Origin: Kiritimatiellia bacterium
GTDB lineage: Bacteria > Verrucomicrobiota > Kiritimatiellia > CAIVKH01
Direction of reading: 5' to 3'
DNA length: 64,000 bases
NCBI GenBank assembly: GCA_025054615.1
Contig: JANWZO010000010.1
Location: 28,016-92,015 of the forward strand
The notes below the pieces were generated by a model. It was not told where the DNA came from and did not search any database. It worked only from the letters and a program-made list of their open reading frames with translations. Numbering within the stretch: position 1 is the first letter of the stretch; each line of letters begins with the position of its first letter. The position numbers were made by a program, and so were the translations under genes. Below, piece by piece: positions 44,106 to 52,854 of this stretch.

Positions 44106-45127
44106 TTAAGCCCAATCTTTTTCATCCTCTTGATGTTGAAGTATCGGTCATCCGTCAGCGAATCCGGGAGCAGGCCGGCACGGAACGCTCGGATGAGGTC
44201 CCTAGCGCCGTCCTCAATCGTAAAACGAGGCACGAAGCCGAGAACCCGGCGTATTTTCTCCGAAGAGATGTGGTAGGAGCGAATGTCATCGGAAGGCGTT
44301 GTAACGATCGGGATGTCTCCCTTCTCCGGCATCTCTTTCATGACAACTTCCCGCACAATTTCCGCCGTCTGCATCACGCTGTAATTTTGATAAGCCGCAT
44401 TGAAAACCTGACCTGCGATCAGACCGTCATCCACGCGCAATAACAGTTTGTAGAGGTCGATCATGTCCTGCATATGCAGGTTCGGCCGCATCTGTGAACC
44501 GCCAAAAACAGTAATCTTCCCGGCGTTCACTGCATGGTTTGTCAAAATGTTCACCGTCAGGTCCAGTCGCTGGCGGGGCGAGTAGCCGCAGATGGTCGCT
44601 GGACGAACGATGACAGGGACGAAGGAAGGCGTTCGGGCCTCCAGAAGAATCGGTTCACACATCGCCTTGAATTTATTGTACAGGGACACGGGCACCAGAG
44701 GATGGTCCTCTGTTACATTGGGGTCGTTGCTCACCCCGTAGACGCTGCCAGAGGACGCGTGGACGAAGCGCTTCACGCCCGCGTCGCGAGCCATTCGGAC
44801 AAGGGGAATAAACGCCTCGTAGTTGATGGTTCGGCTCAGCGCCTCATCCAACTCGACGCTCGGATCGTTAGAAATGCACGCGAGATGAATAACCGCGTCA
44901 CAATCCCGGAGACTGTGCCGGACCAGGTCGATGTCACGAATATCGCCCTGGATCTCCTCCAAGTTGGGGTGGCCGCGTACGGCATCGAGCGGCTCACGGC
45001 CATAAATGTACAGGTCGAGAACCCGGACTTTGTACCCCTCTTCCAGCAGTTGGGGAACCAGCACCGCGCCGACATAGCCGGCGCCCCCCGTCACCAGAAC
45101 GCGATCGAAACGCCTCGATGTATTCAT
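44102..45127 (-). CDS. NAD-dependent sugar epimerase/dehydratase
   Basis: A 341-residue extended SDR. VTGGAGYVGAVLVPQLLEE binds NAD; HASSGSVYGVS and YNKFKAMCEPI carry Ser, Tyr and Lys of the active site. VIVRPATICGYSPRQRLDL and NLHMQDMIDLYKLLL complete the pattern. It resembles the SDRs that often sit beside GmhA- and HldE-like genes in heptose or capsule clusters. It is coupled by ATGA to the SIS isomerase upstream and the second SDR downstream. Substrate unproven; an activated heptose or deoxyhexose is likely. Confidence 0.85.
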   Translation of the reverse strand: MNTSRRFDRVLVTGGAGYVGAVLVPQLLEEGYKVRVLDLYIYGREPLDAVRGHPNLEEIQGDIRDIDLVRHSLRDCDAVIHLACISNDPSVELDEALSRTINYEAFIPLVRMARDAGVKRFVHASSGSVYGVSNDPNVTEDHPLVPVSLYNKFKAMCEPILLEARTPSFVPVIVRPATICGYSPRQRLDLTVNILTNHAVNAGKITVFGGSQMRPNLHMQDMIDLYKLLLRVDDGLIAGQVFNAAYQNYSVMQTAEIVREVVMKEMPEKGDIPIVTTPSDDIRSYHISSEKIRRVLGFVPRFTIEDGARDLIRAFRAGLLPDSLTDDRYFNIKRMKKIGLK

Positions 45128-45720
45128 GAATCTCCTTCCACCGGGGTCCTTGCCTGAACCATGTCCATGTAGTTGTGAAGGATCGCCGCGTGCGCCGACT
45201 CCGCGAAACCGTATTGCTGAGCGGGTACATAGAAATTGAGGTCGCCCGATTTGCGAAGCGGGTTATCCGGCGACATGGCCGAAAGCGTAACCAACGTGAG
45301 GCGCCGATCCCGCGCCACGCGGGCCGCGGCAAGGACGTTCGGCGACTTGCCTGAACTACTGATGGCGATGAGCATGTCGCCTTCCACCGCGCGGCGTTTG
45401 AGCGGTTCGGCAAATACCTGATCGTACCCGATGTCATTCGATATTGCAGTGATCAGCGAAAGATCGGAGAAGACCTCCGTGTGTAGATGACCGTTCTTCG
45501 CGAGATCCGCGGCAAAATGACTTGCCATCGATGCACTAGCGCCATTTCCGATCAGATAGATTGCCCGCCCCCGATCTCGCAACGTCAGCGTCCGGTCGCA
45601 CCATTCCTCAAAGCCGGCGTTGACATCCATGTCTCGTCCCGCGGCGTCGCGGACGGACAACGAGCGCAGCGTCTGCATCAAAATCTCGACATGCTGTTGC
45701 CAAAGAGATGGTGTATTCAT
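45124..45720 (-). CDS. SIS-domain sugar-phosphate isomerase (GmhA-like)
   Basis: A 198-residue SIS protein. YLIGNGASASMASHFAADL and LIAISSSGKSPNVLAAARV are the sugar-phosphate loops; the length and GYDQVFAEPLKRRAVEGD match phosphoheptose isomerase (sedoheptulose 7-phosphate to D-glycero-D-manno-heptose 7-phosphate). The adjacent HldE-like kinase/nucleotidyltransferase supports this. It is coupled to both neighbours by ATGA. Another SIS isomerase activity cannot be excluded. Confidence 0.84.
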   Translation of the reverse strand: MNTPSLWQQHVEILMQTLRSLSVRDAAGRDMDVNAGFEEWCDRTLTLRDRGRAIYLIGNGASASMASHFAADLAKNGHLHTEVFSDLSLITAISNDIGYDQVFAEPLKRRAVEGDMLIAISSSGKSPNVLAAARVARDRRLTLVTLSAMSPDNPLRKSGDLNFYVPAQQYGFAESAHAAILHNYMDMVQARTPVEGDS

Positions 45721-47246
45721 TTCAGAAGGGTTTCCATTTGCTTAATCAGGCCGACTCGGTCGATCGATTTTTCGTTCCCCACCACTGAAACCGCCCACGC
45801 TCCTGCCACATTGCCGGCAAAGGCCACGACCTCAGCGGGTGCCCCAACGGCCGCGAGCAGCGACGAGACCGAAAGCGAGGCGTCGCCGGCGCCGACCCGG
45901 TCAACCACCTTCTGCGCAAGGGCCGGCACGATATGAAATCCGCTTTTCCGATCAAGGATGATGCTGCCGCGGCTGCCGCGCGTAACGGTGATCAGCGGGC
46001 AATCCAGTTTTTGCGCAAGCGCCTGCATCATTGGTTCAATTTCACCGCGGAGATCTCGCGACTCCAGTCGAATTTCCTTCTCCGCCAGCGAAATGAAATC
46101 CGCACGGGGATATTTCGAAATCACATTGAAGCCGAGATTGCCGGCATTGGCCTGCGTGTTTACGCATAAAAATTTGGCCCGCTTCGCGAGCACCTCAACC
46201 GCGCGCGGCGAGATCATTGAGTGGCCGAAGTCGATCACGATCACGATGTCGTACTGCGGAATAAGATTTTCAAGCGCCTCGCAGACGGCCGCATCATCTT
46301 CGGGCTCCAATGCGGCATCGTTGATCTGGTAAACCTCAAGCATCTTCATGAAGAAGTAGTGCTCGATAAGCCGTTTTTTGACGATCGTGGGAGAATTCCG
46401 GCGCACAAGATAATGGGCATCGATCGTCGGTTTGACATGCTCGCGGATGAAATCCATGTAGTCGTCACGGTCGCCGACCTGCGTGAGCAGGCCGACGTGA
46501 TCGCAGAAAGATGCGACGTGATTCGCTGCGGCGAGGATGCCGCCCGCAAACCGCTTTGTGTAAAGGCTTTTGACGGCGAGCGTCGGCTCCTTCGATGATT
46601 TGCCGATGGCTTCGCAAAACTCATAGTCGTCAATGATCGCCTCGCCCACCAGGAGTACTGACCGACCTGCAGCCTCCTGAAAGTACTGTTTGATTTCGTC
46701 GGCGGGGTGACGCTTGGCGAACGCCGACAGAAAGTCCTTGACCTCTTGCGAGTAACCCGATGCGAAGCGATTGATGAGGTTCGACGAGGAAAAGACGATG
46801 TCATCGGTGAAGGCGATTGAACCCCCGACGGCAGTAATCGCATCGATCTCGAGTTGGATGGCTCCCGTCGCATCCTTGCTCGCATCGCGATACTCCGCGC
46901 CCTTGACGTAGAGATCCGGCTTGAGGAGGTGAATGGTTTCGACCGCGGTGGGCCATCGGTTCAAAGCCACCGCATCCACGATGTCCAGCGCGGCGATGGC
47001 CTCCAACCGAAGCGCTTCCGGAAAGGCGGGGCGGTCTGGACCTTTGTTGACGTACCGGTCAGGCGTCACTGTGACGACCAGAACGTCGCCCAGCTCCCGC
47101 GCACGTTTGAAGTGGCGGATGTGGCCAATGTGAAGGAGGTCGAAACAGCCGTGGCAGTGGACGACCTTCTTCCCCTGCGCTTTCTGGTCGGCAATCCATT
47201 CAGCCAGGCGCTCGAGGGTGAAATACTTGGAGGATTCGGGAGCCAT
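45717..47246 (-). CDS. HldE-like fusion in inverted order: nucleotidyltransferase then PfkB kinase
   Basis: A 509-residue fusion. Residues 1 to about 170 are a cytidylyltransferase-like domain: VVHCHGCFDLLHIGHIRHF (HIGH at 39-42) and LKPDLYVKGAEYRD. Residues about 190-509 are a PfkB/ribokinase domain: VLLVGEAIIDDYEF, FAGGILAAANHVASF, and the catalytic GAGD (452-455). E. coli HldE has the kinase first and the transferase second, so the order is reversed. Expected activities are phosphorylation at C1 and nucleotidyl transfer to a heptose phosphate. The ATG at 47246 is used; a TTG 48 bases earlier would reach into the next gene. Confidence 0.86.
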   Translation of the reverse strand: MAPESSKYFTLERLAEWIADQKAQGKKVVHCHGCFDLLHIGHIRHFKRARELGDVLVVTVTPDRYVNKGPDRPAFPEALRLEAIAALDIVDAVALNRWPTAVETIHLLKPDLYVKGAEYRDASKDATGAIQLEIDAITAVGGSIAFTDDIVFSSSNLINRFASGYSQEVKDFLSAFAKRHPADEIKQYFQEAAGRSVLLVGEAIIDDYEFCEAIGKSSKEPTLAVKSLYTKRFAGGILAAANHVASFCDHVGLLTQVGDRDDYMDFIREHVKPTIDAHYLVRRNSPTIVKKRLIEHYFFMKMLEVYQINDAALEPEDDAAVCEALENLIPQYDIVIVIDFGHSMISPRAVEVLAKRAKFLCVNTQANAGNLGFNVISKYPRADFISLAEKEIRLESRDLRGEIEPMMQALAQKLDCPLITVTRGSRGSIILDRKSGFHIVPALAQKVVDRVGAGDASLSVSSLLAAVGAPAEVVAFAGNVAGAWAVSVVGNEKSIDRVGLIKQMETLLK

Positions 47247-47280
47247 AAAATTAAAGGATCCTTGATGGTTTTTGAGAGTT

Positions 47281-49275
47281 CTATGGCGAGACAAGCACGA
47301 AATCGTAAATAAACAAAAAATTAACCTGTTCGTTAAGAGGCTTTATCGCCAACTGGTCGCCGACCTCAAGTTCGACGGGACCCCACATCCCCTGGTAGCC
47401 ATCCGATCTCCCAATAACTTGCTCTCCGATTCTGAACCACTGGCCTTGCCGGATCCGCCAAAACGATAGCCGCCCGACGCCTGGCGCCGTTCCTGTAATG
47501 CGCAGGAGATACTCACCGGCCCTCGGAACAACCGTTCTCAGCCGGCAATCATCTCCCGCGGGTGTCGCAAGAGTGATTCCTTCTCGTGTCTGGACATATC
47601 GCCAGCCGCTCCCCGTGGGCCAAACACTGGGCTGCCCGCTGGCCATTCGTTCAGCGAAAATTTCTTCTGGCCTTCGCCACCGCGCCTTGAATATCGCCAT
47701 ATCCGACATTCGATAGCCGTGCGGGCTGAATCCCCACCGCCAAAGTCGCGCCAGAGTCGGGTCATGGAATATGGCCGTATTCGGAAACTGCTCCGTCCAC
47801 TTCCAAAGATCCTGATGAGGGTAAAACGCATCGGTTGGAGGCTCCGTGATAAGGACCGCCTCCGGGAACCGCCGAAAGGTATCTTGCGCAACCGCGCTGC
47901 GTCGCGCGAATTCTTCGCGAGGGATCCCCTTGTTCGGGTGGTCCGCAAATGCCACGGATCGGTTCGGGGTCGGTAGCGCTCCAGGCACCTCACGCAAAAA
48001 GTAGCCGTTCCTCCACATGTAAAGGCCGCCCGGAGGGACATTTTGCATAATCCAGTCCCGTGCGATGGAAAAGGGCATCAGCTTGTCGCGAATGTTGTAC
48101 AACGTTTGATACGGCTCCCAATGCCAAAGCCCAAGGGCCGCAACAACCATCACCGAGAAGACCGGACCAGCGGGCTTCTGCCAACCATGTAAACGGCGCT
48201 GGATGTCGGCGAGTCCCACCGCGGCAAAAGCAATCAACGGAAGAAACACAACAGCCAGGTAACGCGGATAGAAATCCCGCATGAGCACCAGAAAGAAAAT
48301 CGCTGAGGGAATAACAATAAGGACAGTATGCCCGAACGCCCAAGATCTGTTCGATCGACGCCATGCCGCACAAATTCCCCACGCAAGGACCGCCGCGAAC
48401 GCCATCAGCCGTCCGCCACCGCGCCCCCATCCAAAAGCGGCCAATTGATAAGCCAGCAAGCCGCCTGTTACGCGCTCGGGGACGTCATCCACGATTCCAG
48501 CCCCTCTCGCCGCCGCAAGAGGAAACTGGACAAAGGGCAGCGCCGACACTCCAATTAGCAACACGACAAGTGCCGGACCCGATTTAATGGCCTCGGCGCC
48601 CCCGCCAGAGCGCCAGCGCGCCAAAACCGAAGTCAGCGCAAGCAGACCGAGGGTGGCGGCAAAAAACCAAGAAATCAAATGGGTGAAAAACATCCCCGCC
48701 ATGCCCAGCACCATCGCGAAGCCCGCCCAGAGAATACCTCTCGCCTTCAATGAATCCGCACCGCCCAGCCGGACGGCTGCCCATAGCGTGATGGACTGAA
48801 AAAAAAGCAAAGGGCCGTAACTTGTTGCATCGCGAGATTGGTAAACGTGGAAAAAAGAAATGGCAGCCAGAAGCGCCGCCCAAAGCCCCGCTCCGTATCC
48901 GTAAACGCTCCGAACCGTCGAAAAAAAGATTGGGACGGTCAGAGCCCCCAAAAGGGCAAACGGTATTCGCGCGCGATGCCGAACATCATTGACCGATTCT
49001 GCGGGCGGCACGCCCTTGAGGATGAGATTGGCCAAAACATATTGCATGGGCATGTGCTGCCCAGTGAACCCACGCAAATTCTTCTCATAAATGTCCCGAA
49101 TGATCGAACCAGGCGTCTTGGGCGGCGCCGCATAGGTGAGCACGGTAATCTCATCGATCCAGAGCGTTGAGCCTCCTAGCTGATGGAACCGAAGCGCAAA
49201 TCCGAGAATCGTTATCGCGGCAACCCCGAACCACACCCATCGCGAAGAAGGCTGGATATCCGATGCCTGGAGCAT
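47281..49275 (-). CDS. Polytopic membrane glycosyltransferase (ArnT/PMT-like) with C-terminal beta domain
   Basis: A 664-residue GT-C-type protein. About 11 membrane helices span residues 15-390. GSTLWIDEITVLTYA holds the acidic residues of the first periplasmic loop, and YQSRDATSYGPLLFFQS lies in the next. Residues about 400-664 are soluble, ending in a beta-rich domain (GEYLLRITGTAPGVGRL, VELEVGDQLAIKPL, FLFIYDFVLVSP). The plan matches the 29637-31784 product, suggesting an old duplication. It sits 34 bases upstream of the HldE-like gene, linking periplasmic transfer to the heptose-type sugar. Confidence 0.8.
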   Translation of the reverse strand: MLQASDIQPSSRWVWFGVAAITILGFALRFHQLGGSTLWIDEITVLTYAAPPKTPGSIIRDIYEKNLRGFTGQHMPMQYVLANLILKGVPPAESVNDVRHRARIPFALLGALTVPIFFSTVRSVYGYGAGLWAALLAAISFFHVYQSRDATSYGPLLFFQSITLWAAVRLGGADSLKARGILWAGFAMVLGMAGMFFTHLISWFFAATLGLLALTSVLARWRSGGGAEAIKSGPALVVLLIGVSALPFVQFPLAAARGAGIVDDVPERVTGGLLAYQLAAFGWGRGGGRLMAFAAVLAWGICAAWRRSNRSWAFGHTVLIVIPSAIFFLVLMRDFYPRYLAVVFLPLIAFAAVGLADIQRRLHGWQKPAGPVFSVMVVAALGLWHWEPYQTLYNIRDKLMPFSIARDWIMQNVPPGGLYMWRNGYFLREVPGALPTPNRSVAFADHPNKGIPREEFARRSAVAQDTFRRFPEAVLITEPPTDAFYPHQDLWKWTEQFPNTAIFHDPTLARLWRWGFSPHGYRMSDMAIFKARWRRPEEIFAERMASGQPSVWPTGSGWRYVQTREGITLATPAGDDCRLRTVVPRAGEYLLRITGTAPGVGRLSFWRIRQGQWFRIGEQVIGRSDGYQGMWGPVELEVGDQLAIKPLNEQVNFLFIYDFVLVSP

Positions 49276-49293
49276 GAGATTGAAGTCTGACGG

Positions 49294-50130
49294 TTACAAA
49301 CCGCGCCGCAGCGGTAGCGGCTCGACCATGATTTCAGGACGCCTCGTCACTCGACCGGCCCCTGCCACGCGGTAGCTGCCATCTCCGTCCGGTTCGAGGG
49401 TAACCGCATTCAAGTCACCCTCCACAACCGAACGGCTCATGCGCACGGCATCAGGGGAAATGATCGTATGTGCAAACTGATTAGGAGCCGTCAAATGTAG
49501 GACGTGAATGTTGCCAGTACGGTCGACTTCCATTCTAGGTTTACCCACCCGAACAAAGCGACCGAGATCGGCCACGCCGTAACACAGGGTTCCCGATTCA
49601 TTGTCAGCCCTTAGAAAAAGGCGGTCTTTCTTGTCGCGATTAATCGTACGGAGCGAATACACGCGAAGTTCGCCGTTAGGAGCGCGAGCCTGCATTTTCA
49701 AAATTTCAATGCCGGGCACTACATCCAACCACATTTTATCGGTCACATAGGATCGTTTGCCAACTGCAAGGCGGGCCCGGACACTTAGGCTATCGTGGCG
49801 GGCGATTGGAAATAATGCCTGAAGATCATTGGTGATGGTTACCGTAGATCCCGGCGGAATCACCGATGGCGTGAGAATCTGGGCGCCCGGAAGGGGGTTT
49901 AGAAGCGTACCGTCCGGCCGGAATATATCGAATCCAAGCATAGCCGCCTGTTCGCCTTGGAAGCGGATCGGTTGCGCCCCCTGGTTCCGGACCGTGACGA
50001 AGATCAACGCGGGCTCACAAATCAGGAATTCCGGGTGCTGAAGACGAGCCGTCAGATCGATTTCAGCCCGCGCCGTCGTGACAGCGACACAGAAAACCAT
50101 CAGGAATTGGATAAAAAAAGCGGCGCGCAT
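49294..50130 (-). CDS. Secreted protein of unknown function
   Basis: A 278-residue protein with a clear signal peptide (AAFFIQFLMVFCVAVTTARA, cleavage about residue 22). The mature part is beta-rich. It starts with a segment like an intracellular-proteinase-inhibitor or BsuPI-type beta sandwich (PALIFVTVRNQGAQPIRF, SVIPPGSTVTITNDLQ). GNIHVLHLTAPNQFAHTII, near residues 205-230, is followed by a C-terminal segment. The ATG at 50130 has AAAGGG upstream. It lies 8 bases after the phosphoesterase stop and 18 bases before the ArnT-like gene. Probable periplasmic or cell-surface location; no named family. Confidence 0.65.
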   Translation of the reverse strand: MRAAFFIQFLMVFCVAVTTARAEIDLTARLQHPEFLICEPALIFVTVRNQGAQPIRFQGEQAAMLGFDIFRPDGTLLNPLPGAQILTPSVIPPGSTVTITNDLQALFPIARHDSLSVRARLAVGKRSYVTDKMWLDVVPGIEILKMQARAPNGELRVYSLRTINRDKKDRLFLRADNESGTLCYGVADLGRFVRVGKPRMEVDRTGNIHVLHLTAPNQFAHTIISPDAVRMSRSVVEGDLNAVTLEPDGDGSYRVAGAGRVTRRPEIMVEPLPLRRGL

Positions 50131-50138
50131 GTTCCCTT

Positions 50139-50861
50139 TCAACGTCCGACAGCAAGGCGGGCCGCGATCCGCCCGGGCAAGCCGGCTTCCAAGATTTTTC
50201 GTTGCGCTTTTTCGATGTCGTATGCCACGCGGCGAAGCTCTACGACGTTGTTGATCATGTCGTAAATCACGTAAGCAGCCCGGGGATCGCCATCCCTGGG
50301 CTGACCGACACTTCCCACATTAATGAGATATTTTTTGCCCATGCCGATCTTGATGCGTGAATAGAGGCCGAACCGAATGGTCTCGCCGCGCTCAAAGGCC
50401 AGCGGCACATGAGTATGCCCGTAAAAGCAAATCGTGGTGGTCTGGTAATTGAAGTTGGCTTCGGCTTCCAATCGGTCAAAGACATACCCCCATTGCTCGG
50501 GCATGTCGAGCGTGCTGTGGACAATCGTAAATGTCTCCACCGGGCTGACATACCGAAGGCTTCGCAGCCAAGCTTGCTGCTCGGGTGAAAGTTGTTTTCG
50601 CGTCCAAGCCACGACATCCGCCGCGAGAGGATGGAAACCGTTCAGGTTGTCGGAATGCGAGCAGTAGTGATCGTGGTTCCCACGAACGCATGCGCATTTG
50701 AGCTCACGAATTTTCTCCAGGCACTCAACAGGGTTCGCGTTATAACCCACGATGTCGCCGACGCAGGCATAGTGCGTAACTCCCTGCGACCGAGCATCCT
50801 CCAACACGCGTTCCAAGGCTTCCAGATTGGCGTGAATGTCCCCTAAAATTGCGTACTTCAT
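50139..50861 (-). CDS. Metallophosphoesterase (YfcE/calcineurin-like)
   Basis: A 240-residue phosphoesterase. Metal-binding motifs are in the usual order: GDIHAN (N-terminal), GDIVGYN, RGNHDHY, VHSTLD and GHTH, followed by INVGSVGQPRDGDPRAAY, typical of the small YfcE/MJ0936-like group. It hydrolyses phosphodiesters or monoesters in the cytoplasm; the natural substrate is unknown. Its ATG lies 6 bases after the acylphosphatase gene, so they are probably co-transcribed. No direct link to glycan synthesis is evident. Confidence 0.88.
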   Translation of the reverse strand: MKYAILGDIHANLEALERVLEDARSQGVTHYACVGDIVGYNANPVECLEKIRELKCACVRGNHDHYCSHSDNLNGFHPLAADVVAWTRKQLSPEQQAWLRSLRYVSPVETFTIVHSTLDMPEQWGYVFDRLEAEANFNYQTTTICFYGHTHVPLAFERGETIRFGLYSRIKIGMGKKYLINVGSVGQPRDGDPRAAYVIYDMINNVVELRRVAYDIEKAQRKILEAGLPGRIAARLAVGR

Positions 50862-50867
50862 TCGGTC

Positions 50868-51188
50868 TCAGTAACGCACCTCAAATCGATGAAACTCGCC
50901 GGTCGCGGGCTCCCAGTCCCACTGCTCTTTTCTGACAAAGCCGTAGACGGCCATTTCGCGCAAGTCGTTCTGGAAACGTAACAAATCTGGTTCGGTCCCT
51001 TCGGCGACGATTACAACACTGCCATCGGGCTCATTGCGAACGAAACCGGTTACAGGGTGCCTTCCGGCTACAATAACCGTGCTGTGCCGGAAACCCACGC
51101 CCTGTACCATGCCCTCAACTCGAATATTCAGCCGCCTCTTCAGTGTCGATGAAGGCTTGCCGGGGTTCATAGTCGCGTATTCAATCAT
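50868..51188 (-). CDS. Acylphosphatase
   Basis: A 106-residue protein of the acylphosphatase family, hydrolysing carboxyl-phosphate bonds. The active-site segment EGMVQGVGFRHS contains the catalytic Arg, and GFVRNEPDGSVVIVAEG contains the catalytic Asn. The family core is about 90 residues; the extra residues are N-terminal. The start could be ATG at 51188 or 51170; neither has a strong ribosome site. It is divergent from lepB with a 47-base gap. Confidence 0.88.
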   Translation of the reverse strand: MIEYATMNPGKPSSTLKRRLNIRVEGMVQGVGFRHSTVIVAGRHPVTGFVRNEPDGSVVIVAEGTEPDLLRFQNDLREMAVYGFVRKEQWDWEPATGEFHRFEVRY

Positions 51189-51235
51189 GTGCGCGTCCGG
51201 ATTGCAATCTGGAGACCTGTCGGCTAATTGCGCAT

Positions 51236-51730
51236 ATGATACCGTGGAAACGGGTGGTCTTCGGACAATCCCCCTCCCGAACGCTAAGGCGTGCGGTGTG
51301 GGTGGGAATTTTGACTGCCTTATGTTTTGGGATAGCCGTCCGACCGGTGCAGGTCCGGGGATCCAGTATGGAGCCTACCATTCGAAATGGTTCAGCCGGC
51401 CTTGCCACCCGCTGGTGGATTGACGCCCAACGAAACCCCGAACGAGGCGACATCGTGTTGATCCGGCGACCCGGCAATCAGGGGTTTTACCTGAAACGGG
51501 TTCTCGGACTACCCGGCGAAACTCTTGCTTTCAAGGACGGAGTGCTTTTTATCAACGGACAAATGGAGTCGGAACCTTGGGTTCGGACGCGAAGCGACTG
51601 GACCCTTCCGCCGGTGCGCCTTGGCCCTGATGAATTTTTTGTTGCCGGGGATAACCGAGCCGTCGCTATCTACGAACAGACGGCCGGCGTTGTCCATCGA
51701 AGCCGGCTGGGTGGGAGATTGATCTTTTGA
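51236..51730 (+). CDS. lepB: Signal peptidase I
   Basis: A 164-residue membrane-bound signal peptidase that cleaves exported preproteins at the outer face of the inner membrane. One N-terminal membrane helix (about 18-38) precedes GSSMEPTIRNG with the nucleophile Ser. The general base Lys is in YLKRVLGLPGE, and box E is FFVAGDNRAVA. It is short compared with E. coli LepB (324 residues) and has only one helix. Its TGA overlaps the TTG of the next gene (TTGA). Divergent from the acylphosphatase gene. Confidence 0.9.
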   Translation: MIPWKRVVFGQSPSRTLRRAVWVGILTALCFGIAVRPVQVRGSSMEPTIRNGSAGLATRWWIDAQRNPERGDIVLIRRPGNQGFYLKRVLGLPGETLAFKDGVLFINGQMESEPWVRTRSDWTLPPVRLGPDEFFVAGDNRAVAIYEQTAGVVHRSRLGGRLIF

Positions 51731-52248
51731 AACGATTTCTCTTCGTCGCTGCGTTGGCTTTCTTCAGCGTGGCCATCGGATATAACCTCGTTGAATCTCG
51801 CGATGAGCGCGCCATTCGGCGCCGTTTGCACGAGGTGGCCTTGATTTGCTCCAAACGCACGTCGCAGGGATTGCTAGGATCCATGGCCATCGTAGGCGAT
51901 CTGCGCCCCTATTTTGCCTCCAATGCGATGATCCGACTTGGCCCTCCCTACCCTGCGGAGCTGTCCCCCTCCGAATTTGCCTCCCTGGTCGCACGCGCCC
52001 ATCTGGACATGGAAGCGATTAAGGTCGACATTGAGGGTTTGGAGTTCCTTCCGCGCGAATCCAAGGGTCGAATCGAAACCCTGGTCGCATCATCTGTCCG
52101 CATTCAGTACAGTGGTAAAGAGGAGGTATACCCGGGCGACTATCGAGTCCTGTGGCTGAAAGAAAACGGGGACTGGAAAATTCTGGCCGTCTCACCCGAT
52201 GCGGCCATTCGGCTGCCCCGGCCCATGGACACGACAACCATGCAATAA
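51727..52248 (+). CDS. Hypothetical exported or membrane-anchored protein
   Basis: A 173-residue protein that I do not recognise. It starts with TTG inside a TTGA overlap with lepB, and KRFLFVAALAFFSVAIGYNL forms a signal peptide or anchor. The mature part is alpha+beta with PYFASNAMIRLGPPYP, VRIQYSGKEEVYPGDYRVL and KENGDWKILAVSPD. The last recalls the strands of small SnoaL/NTF2-like folds. Coupling to lepB suggests shared expression, but no functional link is known. It is followed 42 bases later by a sigma factor gene. Confidence 0.68.
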   Translation: MKRFLFVAALAFFSVAIGYNLVESRDERAIRRRLHEVALICSKRTSQGLLGSMAIVGDLRPYFASNAMIRLGPPYPAELSPSEFASLVARAHLDMEAIKVDIEGLEFLPRESKGRIETLVASSVRIQYSGKEEVYPGDYRVLWLKENGDWKILAVSPDAAIRLPRPMDTTTMQ

Positions 52249-52290
52249 GGGACGGGGCCTGCTCGTTATCCGCTCTGTAGAGATCTCTGC

Positions 52291-52854
52291 ATGGAGTCGG
52301 AAGAGCAACGGTGGATTCGGGAATATCTCGAAGGGCAAGTTGACTCGCTCGGCAAGCTGGTCGAGAGGACAAAACGTCCGCTGTATGCGTACATCTGCAA
52401 GATGGTGGGCGATCGCTTCGATGCCGACGAAATTTTTCAGGAGGTCTGGATTCGCGCCTCACGGAGTCTCGCGCAATACCGGGACAAAAGCTTGATGGGC
52501 TGGCTTTGCCGCATCGCTCACAACCTGATGATTGACCGGTTCCGAAGCCAGCAGAGCGCGGTATCCCTCGATGCGCCCTACGCAGATGATGGACCGGCGC
52601 TGTCGGATCAACTCGCGGACCCGGCGCCTGACCCGGCTGAGGCGGCCGGAGCCATGGATTTGCGAGCCCGTATTTTGGAAGCCGTAGCCCGACTGCCACC
52701 CGAACAACGCGAGGTGTTCCTGCTTCGTTCCGAGGCATCCCTCCCCTTCAAGGAGATCGCTCGAATTCAAGGGGTTTCAATCAACACCGCGCTCGCGCGA
52801 ATGCAATATGCGATACGAAAATTGCGTTATGATTTGAAGGACCTGGATGTCTGA
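52291..52854 (+). CDS. ECF-family RNA polymerase sigma factor
   Basis: A 187-residue sigma-70 of the extracytoplasmic-function group. Region 2 (about 20-90): RPLYAYICKMVGD, DEIFQEVWIRASRSLAQY, GWLCRIAHNLMIDRFR. Region 4 (about 125-180): LPPEQREVFLLRSEAS, FKEIARIQGVSINTALARM. It recruits polymerase to stress or envelope promoters. The stop overlaps the next gene's start by 8 bases. That gene encodes a protein with one membrane helix, the usual place of an anti-sigma factor. Confidence 0.92.
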   Translation: MESEEQRWIREYLEGQVDSLGKLVERTKRPLYAYICKMVGDRFDADEIFQEVWIRASRSLAQYRDKSLMGWLCRIAHNLMIDRFRSQQSAVSLDAPYADDGPALSDQLADPAPDPAEAAGAMDLRARILEAVARLPPEQREVFLLRSEASLPFKEIARIQGVSINTALARMQYAIRKLRYDLKDLDV

